Shown in pieces: positions 36,148-48,478 of a DNA stretch of 64,000 bases. Below the pieces are notes generated by a model that searched no databases, was not told where the DNA came from, and was given only the letters and a program-made list of their open reading frames with translations. This DNA is from Cryptomeria japonica. Its lineage: Eukaryota; Streptophyta; Pinopsida; Cupressales; Cupressaceae. The position numbers were made by a program, and so were the translations under genes. The DNA lies in assembly GCF_030272615.1 (NCBI RefSeq), contig NC_081406.1:479414900-479478899 (forward strand), written 5' to 3'. Each line of letters starts with the position of its first letter. Within the stretch, counting starts at the first letter, position 1.

Positions 36148-36670
36148 TCAAGGAAAGGTGTGAAGGGACTACATTCTTTAAAAGTTAAATCATAATAGTT
36201 CCTATTCTATTATGTACAGAATTCAAAATCTGCATAGTTAAGATGCAATTAGTCAGTTTATATACTATACAAGAAACCTGTCAAGTCGGTGTATACAAGA
36301 AACCTATCAAGTCGGTTAATAAAGCAAAGTTGGGTACTCAGTGAAAATAGAAAAAGAGCAAATCAGTAAAAGGTGAACCGAGTGCATTTAATATCTTGAC
36401 CTAACTTGCATGGAGCCCGATAAGGTATTTTTGAGTACTTAAAAGTGTTTTCATGGTCATTTTCATTCACCCAAGTTTTTGAGAAGCAGAGCAGAGCAAA
36501 TCAAAGCAATCAAACTTCATTCAGAATGAATTTTGACGTATTTACATCAATCTATTCAGACTGTTTAGCTGGTTTCCGATCTAGTCAAATTGCTATTGTC
36601 TACCGAGCGTGAAGAGTGAGTCACTTGTAAACCCTAAGGATAACTTGTCGAATCTTACCCAAAATCTACC

Positions 36671-39600
36671 ATGGTGCCCAAGATCCAAGACCCTATAGTT
36701 GTCCAAAATGTGGAGAAGCCCTCGCTGAAATATTCCCTAACTCCTAAAGTTGCCTCAGAATCGGATGATAAAACTGCATTTTCACTCATCCCAGATCGAG
36801 TCTTGTTAGTGGAAGATGTCAGATTCTTTACCAAATTCCGTGTTGAGGAACTCAGTCATGTAGAGATTAGTGACACATATGATGAACTGTGCACTGATGG
36901 CAACCTGGATAGCAAATTTGAGCATATCAAAATCAAGGGATTAACTGAAGCCCTAATCTATCCCCGTGTGTTCAAACCCCAATGGGTTAAGTTTGTATTG
37001 AGTAGAGTACATGATGATTTCATGTGGCTACAAGAGTAACCGTTCAAGATCACAAAGGAAGTCATTCACCCGATCACCGGATATCCCATCTATGATCATG
37101 CTCGTGCATAGAAAATGATATCAAAAATGGAGCTAATCAGTCTAACTGGAGTAGAATCTGATTACCGAGGACTAAAATTGAATAATGTCACTGATATTGA
37201 ACTAAAATTTGCAATCAGAGTTATTGGTTACTGTTTCTTCCAATCTACAAGGGAAAACAGTGTACCATGTGCTACAGTGGACCTAGCCTACAAAATAGTG
37301 AAGAAGGGAATGAAAGTAGACATATGTGAAGTACTACTAAAGAACTTGTTTGAGAACCTAAACACAATAAGGAAGCCGAAGAAGAACAACTCGGTAAACA
37401 CACTAAAGTTCAGTTCACTACTTGTATGTATGTTTTTCTATTTTGAGATGTTCTTTCCCTCAGTCGGTAAAGTAGTATGGGAGGTACACCGACCTATCAC
37501 CCATCAAATCAATGACTATATCAAGAAGTTAGGAGATAAATTTAATGATATCATGGATGATTACTTCAGCAAATTCCAAGAGAAAATGCACAACAGGTAC
37601 AAGATCCCACCACAGCTGGTCAAAAAATACAAGGACAATATATGTTTTGAAGTCGACACTGATTATTGCTATGTAAATGTTATCGAACCAAGGACTCAAT
37701 CATTGCAACCAATGGGTTATGAGATTGATTATGATATTACACAGCAACAAATTGATGCCTATCTATCATTGCCAAGGCATGCAACTAAACTAAGGTATGG
37801 AACCTATGAAGAGGTTAAGGAGAAAGTAAAAATGAGCATTGTAGTTCCTAAGGCTACAAGAAAAGCTACAAAGATGATAAAGGATTTATCTAAGAAATTC
37901 AGAGAAGAATCCTCCTCTACACTTGTCAAAGGCAATCTTGCCATTACCAAAGAGGAATCAGAAGCACAGGAGGCTACAATAACATTGAGCACAGAGTTGC
38001 CAAAGGGTAAAGTTATGAAAAGAAAGAAACAGGACATCACAAAGGCCTTACCAACTCCACCAACAAAGAGACCCAACACCAGAGCATTAGCTACATCTCC
38101 GAGTAAGAAACAAAAGATTGTTGTCATTCCAAAGGTAACCAAGAATTACAAGAAATCTACTCGGAGACTCATTTTGGCAAAAGAGTTGAGTGATACAAAG
38201 TCTGATGATGTAAACAAATTCCAGGTTGTGAAAAGCAAAAAGGTAAACATTCACAGTGTTGAAAATTTTTGTGCCAATCTTAAAGAATACGGTGGATTTG
38301 CAGGATTTAGATATGTTAAGTATGAGACTAGGAATAATGATGAGAAATGACAAATTGAAGAAGCTGTCATATGTACACTTCTGAAGTTTCGGTTAGCACC
38401 ATTAGAACTAGCAAAGTCACTTCCCAGTGAACTCTTCTCACACATTGATAACAGATGGAAATATGCAATGGATTTGGAGAGACAAATAAGAGAAAGAAGT
38501 CTAGTCCATTTATTTCCTGACATGTCTGTAGTTGAAATCAAGGAGCATTTGACCACATACAATTCTAAATTTCTTGTGAAACAAAGAGCCTTAAAATTGA
38601 TGAATGGGCTATATATTGATGTGGAGAATGAGACTAAAGCCAAGTGGCAGGAGATCTTCAAACAAAAGGATGTTGGTGAACAATCTCAAATTAAAATTGT
38701 TGATGTCACCGAGAAAGATCCAGATGTCACTGAGCAAGATCCAGATGTCACCGAGCAAGGTCCAGACCCAGTTGACACTATCCAAATAGATGAAGATGTA
38801 ATGGATGAAGCAGCACCGGAGTAGGAAATGATTGAAGGAACCACTTATGCAAAACTTGTCTCTAGTGAATCTATCTTAGATCAAGTTCAGCCTTATCCAC
38901 CGGTGAAGCCACAAGTCTCAACCAAAGCTCCCAAGGACACCAAGAAAGCTACCGAAGGCAACAAATCTGAAGCTGCAGGTGACACAACCAAAGATCGGAA
39001 GTCACAAGCACAGAAAAGAACTGCAAATATTACAACTGCGACCCCTAGCACTGAGCCACCCAAAGACACTGCAACTGCTACAGGAATAGACCAAAGTGTT
39101 GCATCTACCAAGCAACCTACCGAGGGTCAGCAAGCCTCACATGCACTTGTCTTAGTTCCATAAACCAAAGGAAAAGAAAAGAAGGTGAGAAAGCATGGTT
39201 TTAAATTTGACTTATCTAAACCAATCGTGCTGCCCAATGTAGACATTTCCAAATTAAAAGGGCAAGCACTCACTAAATTCGGTGAACTATGTAAAGCAAA
39301 GACTGAACAGGAGAAGCAACTGGCCATACAGAAAAAGAATAAAGTACTTCAAAAGGTTAGGACACTACTAACAGAAATGCTACCATCAGCAATAGTGTCA
39401 ACCATTGCAGCCATCCATATTCAGTTGGATGAACTCCTCAATCAGATTGAAACATCTGGAATTGATGCATCTGAGTACTTAAGCAAGCTCAAGGATAAAG
39501 AGCTTACAACAAAAATGATAGAGGAAGTACAAAAATCAATTGTTGTTGGCAGGGTAAAACTTGTCAAATTCATTGTTGAGTTGTCCCCTCAACTCAAGCA

Positions 39601-40060
39601 CATTCTTTATTTATTCTAGAAATTGTGTACATTTTCTTTATTTATTAAAGATATCAAAAATAAAACTGATGCAATTGAGAAAGAGATCACCGATCTCTCA
39701 TCTAAGTTGACCACTGAGCCTACTTTAGTTCAAAAATTTTACAAGAAGCTACAACATCTCATGGCTCAATAGTTAGAACTAAGGAATGAAGAGCATAAAA
39801 TTAGGATGGATATAATGACCCTTCAAACATTATTCCTTCCTCATCCCTCATCAGTATAGGAACAACTCAACCGAGCTACACGCTTATCAACTACACAAGA
39901 GGGAAGCACTCTTGATGGCTTGATATCACTCTTATCTGATATTAAAGCACAAAACTCATTAATGGAAAGTGTCAAGGACTCACTCTCAGTCACCCTCACC
40001 AATGCCTGGACCAAGTTTAAGACTATTTTTTATCAGTTACCGCCTCAGGATGGAAATTAA
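36671..40060 (+). pseudogene. El-3 ORF2, best-preserved copy of the shared unknown protein
   Basis: ATG 36671 (ACCATGG) to TAA 40058, a single frame of about 1,129 codons with no indel. Stops: TAA 37037, TAG 37109, TGA 38348, TAG 38822, TAA 39161, TAG 39617, 39770 and 39857. Regions: an N-terminal block with FVLSRVHDDFMWLQE; a hydrophobic block LKFSSLLVCMFFYF; YKDNICFEVDTDYCYVNVIE; MGYEIDYDI; a Lys/Thr/Pro-rich basic linker; SELFSHIDNRWKYAMDLE; a short tandem VTE-DPD repeat (about 38705-38765); a Thr/Lys/Pro linker; and a helical C-terminus. It is homologous along its length to El-1 and El-2 ORF2. No catalytic motif, signal peptide or clear membrane anchor. Confidence 0.8.
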
Positions 40061-40422
40061 GTTTTTAATGTTTGTCAAAAAGGGGGAGTAATATTATGAT
40101 ACTACAAAGAGGAAAGCCTAGCAAAGGGCGAGTAATTCTACATTTGGAGAGTAATACAGTTTTGTTAACACAATTTTGAGCATTGTATACAAGGGGAGTA
40201 TACCAAGCAAAATATATAGAGCATTCAGAGCACACAAGTACAGAACAGAACCGAACATGCAAAATTCAGAGTTATGTACAGAATAATGATAAGAGGAGTA
40301 TATTTGCATTTACTATTTTATTGACTATTGTATATATTGTCAAGTATAGTCATTTTGTCAAGTATATAGTTTTTGAGTTATGACTTTGTAAGTAGTTTTT
40401 GTCAAACATCTCAACTAATGTC

Positions 40423-40433
40423 AAAAGGGGAGA
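40423..40433 (+). promoter_or_regulatory. El-3 polypurine tract
   Basis: AAAAGGGGAGA one base before the 3' LTR. AACTAATGTCAA upstream pairs, one mismatch, with TTGCCATTAGTT inside the LTR, repeating the hairpin of El-1. Confidence 0.85.
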
Positions 40434-40434
40434 T

Positions 40435-41563
40435 TGTTACTACTTATCAAATTTCCATTAGTTTCATATTCAAAGACATACTATATATTCTAGTCGGTTA
40501 GTATTACCAAATCATGCAGTCGGTACACACAGAGAAGTCGGTATAAATAGTCTAGTCGGTTACAAAAGAAAGCAGTCACAGAACACAGTATTCACCAAGT
40601 TGTTTACGGAGTGGTAAAGTTAACTCACCGAGTGAAACGTTTTACCAGATACATTGAACCTAGACATGCACATGAAAATGTGTTACAACATCGAGGCACA
40701 TCTAACCATTTTTGCATTGGAAATTGCACTAGGAGATTGTGTATGATTACAAGGTCAATCTAACCAATGAGATATTTTGTTTAGTTATTCATTTGAAGAA
40801 TCTTTTTATAAGATCGAAGCAATGAAATAAATCACCGCTGTAAGAGATCTATTTATACAACATGATTCTAGGGTTAGAAAGAGGGAATGTGTGTGTATGC
40901 ATGAAGGAAAACTATTACAAAGACACAGAGAGGTCACCGAAAAGGTTATCAGTGAACAGTCAAAGAATAGAGTAAACAGAAGGGTTTACCGAGTTTCATT
41001 ATGGGTTACCAAGGTATGCTACAAGCTAGGTAATCTTATTCAGAGCACATAGAATCTACTTTAGCATTTCAGATGTAAAGTTGCAGATATTTGTAATGAT
41101 TTTATTGTAATATTTTGAAGTTGTAAGAGAAACCTTTAATAGGGTAAAAGACTCTAACCAAGTCTATAAATTGTAAATCCTTTAACCAGGTGCTACACTT
41201 ATATAGTGTTGTAAAATCCTTTAGTAAGGTAGATCTAACTGATCTTGATACTCCTAATAGGGTAAGCTATCAGAAATAGCTAAATGTAGCTCTAACCGAG
41301 CAATCTTTATTATTGTAGTAGTGAAGTTGTGGGTGCCATCCCCACCACAGTTTTTCTCTCTAACCAAGAGTTTCTGCGTGACCAAAATATATGTGTTATG
41401 GAGTGAATCATGTATGATTGTTATCTGTTGATTTTAGTTTTATTTTATGTTACTGCACTATTCTGTCTATGCATAACAGTAAGGTTATTATTGAAGAAAA
41501 GTTTTGGAGTACTGATTCACCCCTCCCCTCTTAGTACATTAGCTTTCCATATTGGGCCTAACA
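40435..41563 (+). repeat. El-3 3' LTR (1,129 bp)
   Basis: Matches the 5' LTR, with scattered substitutions concentrated in the first ~200 bp and a gap of roughly 30 bp near 40608, where the left copy has an extra ACCCAGTAAAG...GCTACCG stretch. Ends GGGCCTAACA then TTAGT. Confidence 0.95.
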
Positions 41564-42659
41564 TTAGTATGTGATTAATGAGACATTTTTAGGTGTCTAC
41601 ATTTTTCCCGCTTTGAGACAATGTTGGAATGACATCATTTCAAAGAAAACAAAAAATTCTGCCCCAGTATTCCCCAATGATACTTAGGGTGTAATGCCCC
41701 CTCGAGAGGTTTTTTATGCATTAAAGGTATGAATGATCTCTTGAATGAAGAAGAATGTGAGATAGAAGAATAGTTAGTTAATTAGAGATAGAGATAGGTG
41801 ATGTGAAGATGATATTGAGATAGAATGTGAGAGAATGAACCTTAGAACAAAATAGAATGAAAGATGAGAATTAGAAGAAGTTGAGGATGATTGATATGAA
41901 ATGATGGATTGATAATGTTAGACTAAAAATGAAGATGATGGTTTTCACAAAGTTTTGTGTCTTTATTCATAGCACAATATATGTTCATCACTAAACCTTA
42001 TTATGTAACAATGGAGTTTTGCACATAAGGGTATAAGAAACCAAGATGTAAAGATATCTCATTGAAGAAACAAACACATAGTAGACAAGAAGTGAACCCT
42101 CCATTCTGGGAATAATGCTAGGAGTGTGGGGTAGTCACAAGCATAGTTATCCTTCATGGGATACTTGTTGAATGAACGTACCAATCACAAAAACTCACCG
42201 GAACTATTTCCCCAGAAATTTATTGGACCACACCACAAACAACAACCAAAGAAAAGGATCATGCCCATCATGGCTCCTCTAGTCGCTTGTGGACATCCTT
42301 GAGTAGCATATGAACATGACCTGTCACCAAATGATAAAAGATAAAGACTAACTAGGACAAAATTCAACAGCCATACTAATGTGTGCCTTTGTTTTGATTG
42401 TTTGATGTGATGGTTGATAATGTCTGATCTTAGAAAGTTTGGACCCCATTTAAGACCGACTTGTCTAATTTTGAGTGTATCCTCTTCTGTATAAGATAAG
42501 ATAATGATCACTTGATATGGATATTTGATATGATTGATTAGATAGCTTGATCATTTTGATTGTAGATTGTTGCTTAGATAGTTGTATCCTTTGTTAACTT
42601 CATGTGAAGCATTTGTTGGATATTTGCTAGGGTGTTTGATTCTTGTGAGACATTTTATT
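41564..42659. other. Intergenic DNA, no gene
   Basis: Includes a GA-rich stretch with GATGA/GAGAT words (41740-41940). The line after the El-3 target site (GTGTCTACATTTTTCCCGC) looks like old repeat DNA. The only ORFs are short and lack coding character. Confidence 0.5.
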
Positions 42660-43130
42660 GTGTTTTTTTATTGTTTTTTGATTTTTAGTTCATTTCCAAG
42701 AGCTTTTTCGATGTTTTTGAATTTTTTCAAGATCATATTTGAATGTTTTTGGTATATTTTTTCAAGACTTTATATGAATGTTTTTGGTATTTTTTCAGGA
42801 TCGTATTTGAATCTTTTTGGTTTTTTTGAGGATCATATGTGAATGTTTTTGATATTTTCTTAGGATCATATATGGATATTTTTTATATTTTCTCTGAATC
42901 ATATGTGAATGTTTTTTATATTTTTCAAGACTTTATTGGATTTTTAGGATTTTTTTAGATCTTTATCTGATTTTTTTAGGATTTTTTCAGGACTTTTTTT
43001 CAATTTTTAGGGATTGTTTCAGGACTTTTTCTAATTTTTAGGGATTTTTTTAGGACTTTCTTATTTTTAGGACATTTTATGATTTTTAGGGATTTTTTCA
43101 GACATTTTGTGCTTTTTAGGGAGTTTTTCA
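42660..43130. repeat. T-rich degenerate minisatellite
   Basis: First part: loose ~45-60-bp units of GAATGTTTTTGGTATTTTTTCAGG with ATCATAT. Second part: ~30-bp units of TTTTTAGGGATTTTTTCAGGAC. No coding sense. Confidence 0.75.
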
Positions 43131-44279
43131 GCTATGCTCCTAGTATGCAGACCTGTCATGATATGATGATCAACAAAATGCATGTAAAGACAATGAAATT
43201 TTTTATATGAAACTATGCTATGCAATATGATGTTCAGGATGAAAATGTGTTTCCTATTTGGACAAGGATGATTGTTTGTGTTTATCACTGTGTTATACAC
43301 TTATTGTTTTGAAGGTATACAACATTTTAGAGATAGGTGCTCATTTGATTATCAAGAACCCTTGGACCACTCACCTTAACACACAGAATGACTACAATTT
43401 GTAAATGGAGACATGAAAATATTCCCCACTAATTCCTGAAGCTTTTGGTCTTCTTTTTCCTATGTGTGTGCAATTAAATTTATTCTTTCCCTTATGATCA
43501 TCGAAGACCCTTAGCATCCTATGTGACTAGCTACATAGTTTATTCTGACTTAAAAAGCATCCTGGATAGACCCTCACTACCAGTCAAATGTTTATAACCT
43601 TGACGAGGTTATTCACTATAATCTCTTGAATATTGCTCCATTTCCAGTAGGCATCCATAGCCCTGATGGAGTTACCTACATGTTCCCATAGCCAAGCTTT
43701 TATTGCATTTTGGATGCATGATGTTTCAATTATATATATTTTTCTTTTTCTTTTGATAGATATGTAAACATAGCTATATTTTCTCTTTTATTCTGTTGCA
43801 TTCGCTTGTAAGTAATTAAACCTACATGGGTGTGACAATTACAGTGGCGCTGAAGTAGAATTTTGGATTTTTCACTATCCACGTGATCAACTAGGTATCT
43901 ATAATGATTTAGAGAAATCATTTAATGTGTAAGATATAACAATTAATAGACTTGGGAGAAGGCACACTAGTGAAACTTCTACCCAACCATAGACAAAGCC
44001 TAACCATAAGGTGGTGTTGAAAATTATTGACCTTAGGTTTTGAAAGCTTCATGCTCGAGTATCTAAGACATGAGATAACCATCACTTCATTCATGTGCAG
44101 AGAAGTGATTAACTAAGACAATCTCCTTGTTTTATTGATTTAGCTATATGTGAATGCAAAAACTATATGCTATAAAAATTATGAATATGATGTGCTTGAA
44201 AATGAACAATATGCAATGTAGTTCTTTTAAGAGAATGAAATGAAAATGCAATCTAATCTAACCATAAACAATGGGCCTT
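43131..44279. other. Intergenic DNA, no gene
   Basis: No coding region seen. TGGCGCTG at about 43842 resembles the start of the primer site of some Gypsy elements, but no LTR end fits it convincingly. Confidence 0.4.
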
Positions 44280-45680
44280 ATGAATCCCACATCCCATAGC
44301 TTTTGTAAATCCACTTTTAAAGCGGTCTGTGGATACATCTTGCAAAATTTTTCTTGTATGGCTTGATTCCTGGCAACAATGGTAGATGATGGAGCACTAA
44401 TTTTGGATCCAGTTTTGGCATATCAATATATGGTTATTGTTTGAAGAACTGGATGAAGTTGTCTTTCTCTTTAAAATTCAATTATTCTGCCAAGTGTAGG
44501 TTATGTACAACTCCAACTACTCCTATGTTAACTTTTGTCTTTTACACAAGCAATGTGGAACTTTCTCACTCAATAGGAAGATCATCTACTTTTCCTTTAC
44601 CAATTTTTTGAATCTCATCATGATCTTGTTAGGTAGTGGAACTTGCTTCTCCTAAGTATGTTGTCCTGTCAAGGTCTATTGTGAAACCTACATTATAATC
44701 ATCATATGGAAACCCCTCTCTAAAACCCAATAATTTAGCTATAGATTCATTATTTTCAAACCAATCCATATGTGGTGGCTCTTCTTGCTCAATAGGAAGA
44801 TCATCTAGCTTTTTTTTACCAATGTTTTCAATCTCATCATGATATTGTGAAGTAGAGGATTTTGTGCTTTTCTCTTGATTTTAAATTGGATCATTGGAGG
44901 AGATGGAAGGGATATCATGATTTTTCTTAGGAGGTGGATGTTGAATGGGAATGGGAGGGACACTTTGCTCTGGACATGGAAGGTGATCTCCTTGGATGGA
45001 AAATAAAAATATTAGGGGATCATCATAAGGCTCTTGACAAGTGGGATCTTGGTAAAAAAATTGGATTAGATTGGAGAGTCATTGTATCTTGATCTTGAGT
45101 TATGTTAGGACTCATTTCTTCTAACCTTGGATTATCCTCTTGACATGGGGTAGGTTTTTAGATATGCATGGGGGATTCTTGGAAGGATTTGACGTTGTGG
45201 CATGGTAAGAATGGATTTTAAATGGGACTCTTTGGATTAGGTTTGATTGGAAATGGAGCATATGGTATAATTGGATCTATTATTTTTAAATTGTTTAAGG
45301 GACTTGTATTATGAAATGGATCATCTTGTATTTCTATTTTGGATATCCCTTGAAAGGTTTCATCATTGGATGCATTGTTTGATAGAGATGGTAATGATTG
45401 ATCATGAGATGGAAAAATGGTGGGAGATATAAGGGTTACTTGAGAGTCAATATTATGAGAGGATAATCTATTTCTAGACACACATATATGATTTTGATCT
45501 TGCTTGGAAAGTATGTTTTGGAAAGCCTTTATGAGATCGTCTATTATGTGATTATTCTTTGGAGGAACATGTGAATTGTTGTGAGGGATATACATGGTTT
45601 GGTTGTTATTTTGGGTTTGGCTATTTGAGATTTTCATGTTCCATGTGCTATTATACAATGACACTATTGAAGAACACAAA
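44280..45680 (-). pseudogene. Minus-strand Ty3/Gypsy pol remnant
   Basis: Reading from 45680 downward: a Pro/Asn/Ser-rich linker (one open stretch 45679-45218), then sequence ending in a reverse-transcriptase entry region, LDPKLVLHHLPLLPGIKP, and after a frameshift in an A/T run KLWDVGFIRPI. This is the well-known region just before the RT fingers in plant Gypsy elements. Several in-frame stops occur, and the catalytic RT core is missing because the remnant ends near 44280. It is a different family from the Gypsy at 48479. Confidence 0.6.
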
Positions 45681-45689
45681 TGGGCACTG

Positions 45690-47278
45690 AGAAGGGGGTG
45701 AATCAGTGTATCTTCAAAATTTTAACTATGTGTGCAAATACTAAAACTACAAATTATTTAAGAACATGCACACACAATTCAAACCACAAAACAAAGTATA
45801 TGAGGAAAATCCAATGTGGGAAAAACCTTGGTGAGAATAGCTACTAGAGTCTACTGCTCCAATCTAGCCTCATAGTAAATAAGTTTACAATATTTAGGGC
45901 ACCAACCTAAGGAACACCAACCCCTGAAACTTTAGGGCACCAACCCAAGTAGCACCAACCCCTACTTTTATGAAAACCTACTCAAAGGAGCACCTACCCA
46001 TAATTTTATGAGAACCTACTCAAAGGAGCATCTACCACTGCTCTGAGCACCCACTCAGAGATTTACAATGATAATAAAAAATCTGCAATGCAGTGATGAA
46101 ACCTTTTTACAAATGAGTTTTGTAACACTTACAAATTTCTCATAACATGAGAATAAATTTCTCTACCTACTGGATCTCTTCCTCTGTTTCTTCCTCTTCC
46201 TTTGTCTAGTATTCTTCTCCTCCTCTCCACTACAACTTCACTTTTTGGGATACTCTATTTTTTCTTACTTTATCCAATTTTTTAGATTCCTTTGTTTTCT
46301 TTCGACAACAACACCACTCTCAACTCAGCACACTCACTGTCTACCCGCTCACCTCTACTCGACATACTCCAAGTTGAGATATTTTTACTTCACCTTCTAT
46401 CTACATCTCAATAGCCACACCTACCAATACCAAATCTCATTACACCTACTTATCAAACTTAAATCATTTCTATACACCACTCACATTTGTCCAATGTAGG
46501 ACTTTAATATTTTATTCAAGTTGGCTATCTCAGAGATCTCTACTGCAGGTAATTTTATGCTCTGTCTTCAATTTTTTCTCGTGTCAGCTGCCTAAATTAA
46601 ATGCATCTTGTCTGTCTTCAAATCATTCTTTGTACTTGGATTACTAAGTTTAGTAATCTTCCTCTGCCCAAAATGATCTAGAGTCCTTCCTCAAGCCACA
46701 CAACCTATATGCAACTTGGTCGCCATTAATGCGTTTTCCATCCTCTACTGACCTACTCTAAAAATATCAACAACTAACACACTACAATCCTTTGTCACCG
46801 ACTTCTACGTATGAGATTTGTTATTTGTTCATCAGGGAGCCTTATGCCTTCATATTATTCATCCAGATTAGATGATCAAGGTTAGTTGGCCACCACATAA
46901 AACCCTTGTGCCTATCGACATACATAGGTGTCATCAAAATGACATCCAGTCACCTGGTAAACACTAGTCAACCACTACATGGAATATCATGCATATCAAG
47001 CTGCCACCATGTCGACTGAAACACCTCTAATGACCTTAATTTATGTTACTATGAGATGGCGAGATGCATGCCATTTTTCCTTTTAACTTCCCCCAAATCA
47101 TCTTTAATATACCCATTTTGCTCATGTGAGCTGGTAGGATGCATCATCTTTCCGCCTTAACTTACCTTGCGAGATCCTTTTACCATCCTTCTATAGGCTA
47201 CAGGATAGCAGGATCCTTCACTCACTTCATTGTCATATCCCGTGCGACCATCGCCCATTCATCTTGAATGGTGCAGGA
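45690..47278 (-). repeat. Minus-strand Copia-type LTR remnant
   Basis: On the minus strand the lower-coordinate end reads ACCAAGGTTTTTCCCACATT ... CACTGATTCACCCCCTTCTCAG, the U5 signature of the other Copia LTRs here. A short internal repeat with GGGTTGGTGC / TAGGTTCTCAT words lies at 45890-46040. The terminal dinucleotides, target duplication and upper end were not determined; the upper end may be anywhere up to 47278. Confidence 0.5.
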
Positions 47279-48478
47279 TGTTGGCATTATGGATGAATTG
47301 ATTATGTGTTGCATTGATGTCTTTTCATTGATATCAACACTAGTTGTTATGATTGGTTACCGACATATAGGTTTTGGTTATCGGTAGATCTAGTGTTACC
47401 GTCAGAAGAGACTATTTGTTGGACACTTCCAACATGTTTGGATCAGTGAAGTATGTTTGATTTTATGTTTTATATGCTCCATGAGCATTTTTTGGTCAGT
47501 TGGTATTGGCTTGGCAATCGAATGCTATCATACACTATAGTAAACCCTTACCGGCACTGGTTTAAGGCTTTGCTAGTAGAGCTTTCATTGAGGAATCATG
47601 ACAGGATGCATAATTGGTGTTGGCGCAACTTCTTCATGGATTTTAGGATGCTGAAGATGTTCTTTGATCATGCTTAAACTGCTTGAAGACATTGCTTTGG
47701 AGTGGTGGACTCAGAATAGGTCTGGTACCTATCTAGGTTATGGACTGGTATCATGCTAACATTTACTCTACACGTTACTAGGATGTTTCGAGAGGATTTA
47801 TTGATTTGTTATTGTTGTTTTGGTCTTAAGCCGACATGGCATATCATTGTAATAAGGAATTATGTAATGATCTCTTTTAGGTGGCAGACCTAATTGGTTT
47901 AGGCCTTAGGGTTTTTATAAATGAGAGGTAGAAACTCTTTGTAGTGCATCATGGTTATTAAAAAGGTCATGCTCAAGGAATGTAATGTATGAATATTGTA
48001 ATATCATTCAGGAAGAGGATTTGGTTGATCATTGGAGACTGAATTGGATTCAGAAGAGGATTTAGTCCTCTGACACTGAGCTTAATGGGGACTGTAATCA
48101 GGCATGGTAGATGTTGTCTTTGGTAGCTCACTCTATTGGATTGTTGTCCATTTATCTTGAGATGGTTGTAGCCTCTCTGTAGTCAGTGAGACTCTTTTGT
48201 AATGAGCAGTATGCTCTAGGCAGTGTGCCTTCCTGCAAGTGTAGGCCCCTCATTGTAACACATACTTTCTGCAGAAGTATCATATGATTGTGGGTAAGCT
48301 TCTCACCATGGTTTTTCCCTTTCCGGGTTTTCCACATACAAATCATGGTGTTGTGTGGTATGGTTGCTTTGCATTTATTATCTGGTTAATTGTGAAATTG
48401 TATTATCTACCAATATTTATTCCTATCGACATCTATATGTGCTTTACCAGTACTTGATTTGTTTAAGCTAGTTGTATT
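47279..48478 (+). repeat. El-4 5' LTR, first segment
   Basis: Contains AGTGAGACTCTTTTGTAATG and CTTCCTGCAAGTGTAGG (about 48185-48247), closely matching the El-1 and El-2 LTRs. The last five bases (GTATT) form the Gypsy target site. The remaining 72-77 bases of the LTR lie at 62008-62084. Confidence 0.85.

Larger units (their letters stand above)
33593..41563 (+). mobile_element. El-3: pol-less Copia-type element, complete (7.97 kb)
   Basis: Two LTRs (33593-34733 and 40435-41563) bounded by the perfect 5-bp duplication TTAGT (33588-33592, 41564-41568). Interior: primer site, ORF1 with coiled coil and five zinc knuckles, about 520 bp spacer, ORF2 of about 1,130 codons, polypurine tract. No pol motif. 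It is the best-preserved of the three pol-less elements and defines their gene order. Confidence 0.9.

Noticed and set aside
42582-42842. 86-aa Phe-rich ORF
   Set aside because: Falls in a T-rich degenerate repeat; composition explains it.
43838-43850. TGGCGCTG as a possible Gypsy primer site
   Set aside because: Only eight bases fit, no LTR terminus precedes it convincingly, and the nearby pol remnant is on the opposite strand.
46245-46499. 84-aa plus-strand ORF near 46.2 kb
   Set aside because: Lies antisense within the minus-strand Copia-type LTR remnant and has no motif support.
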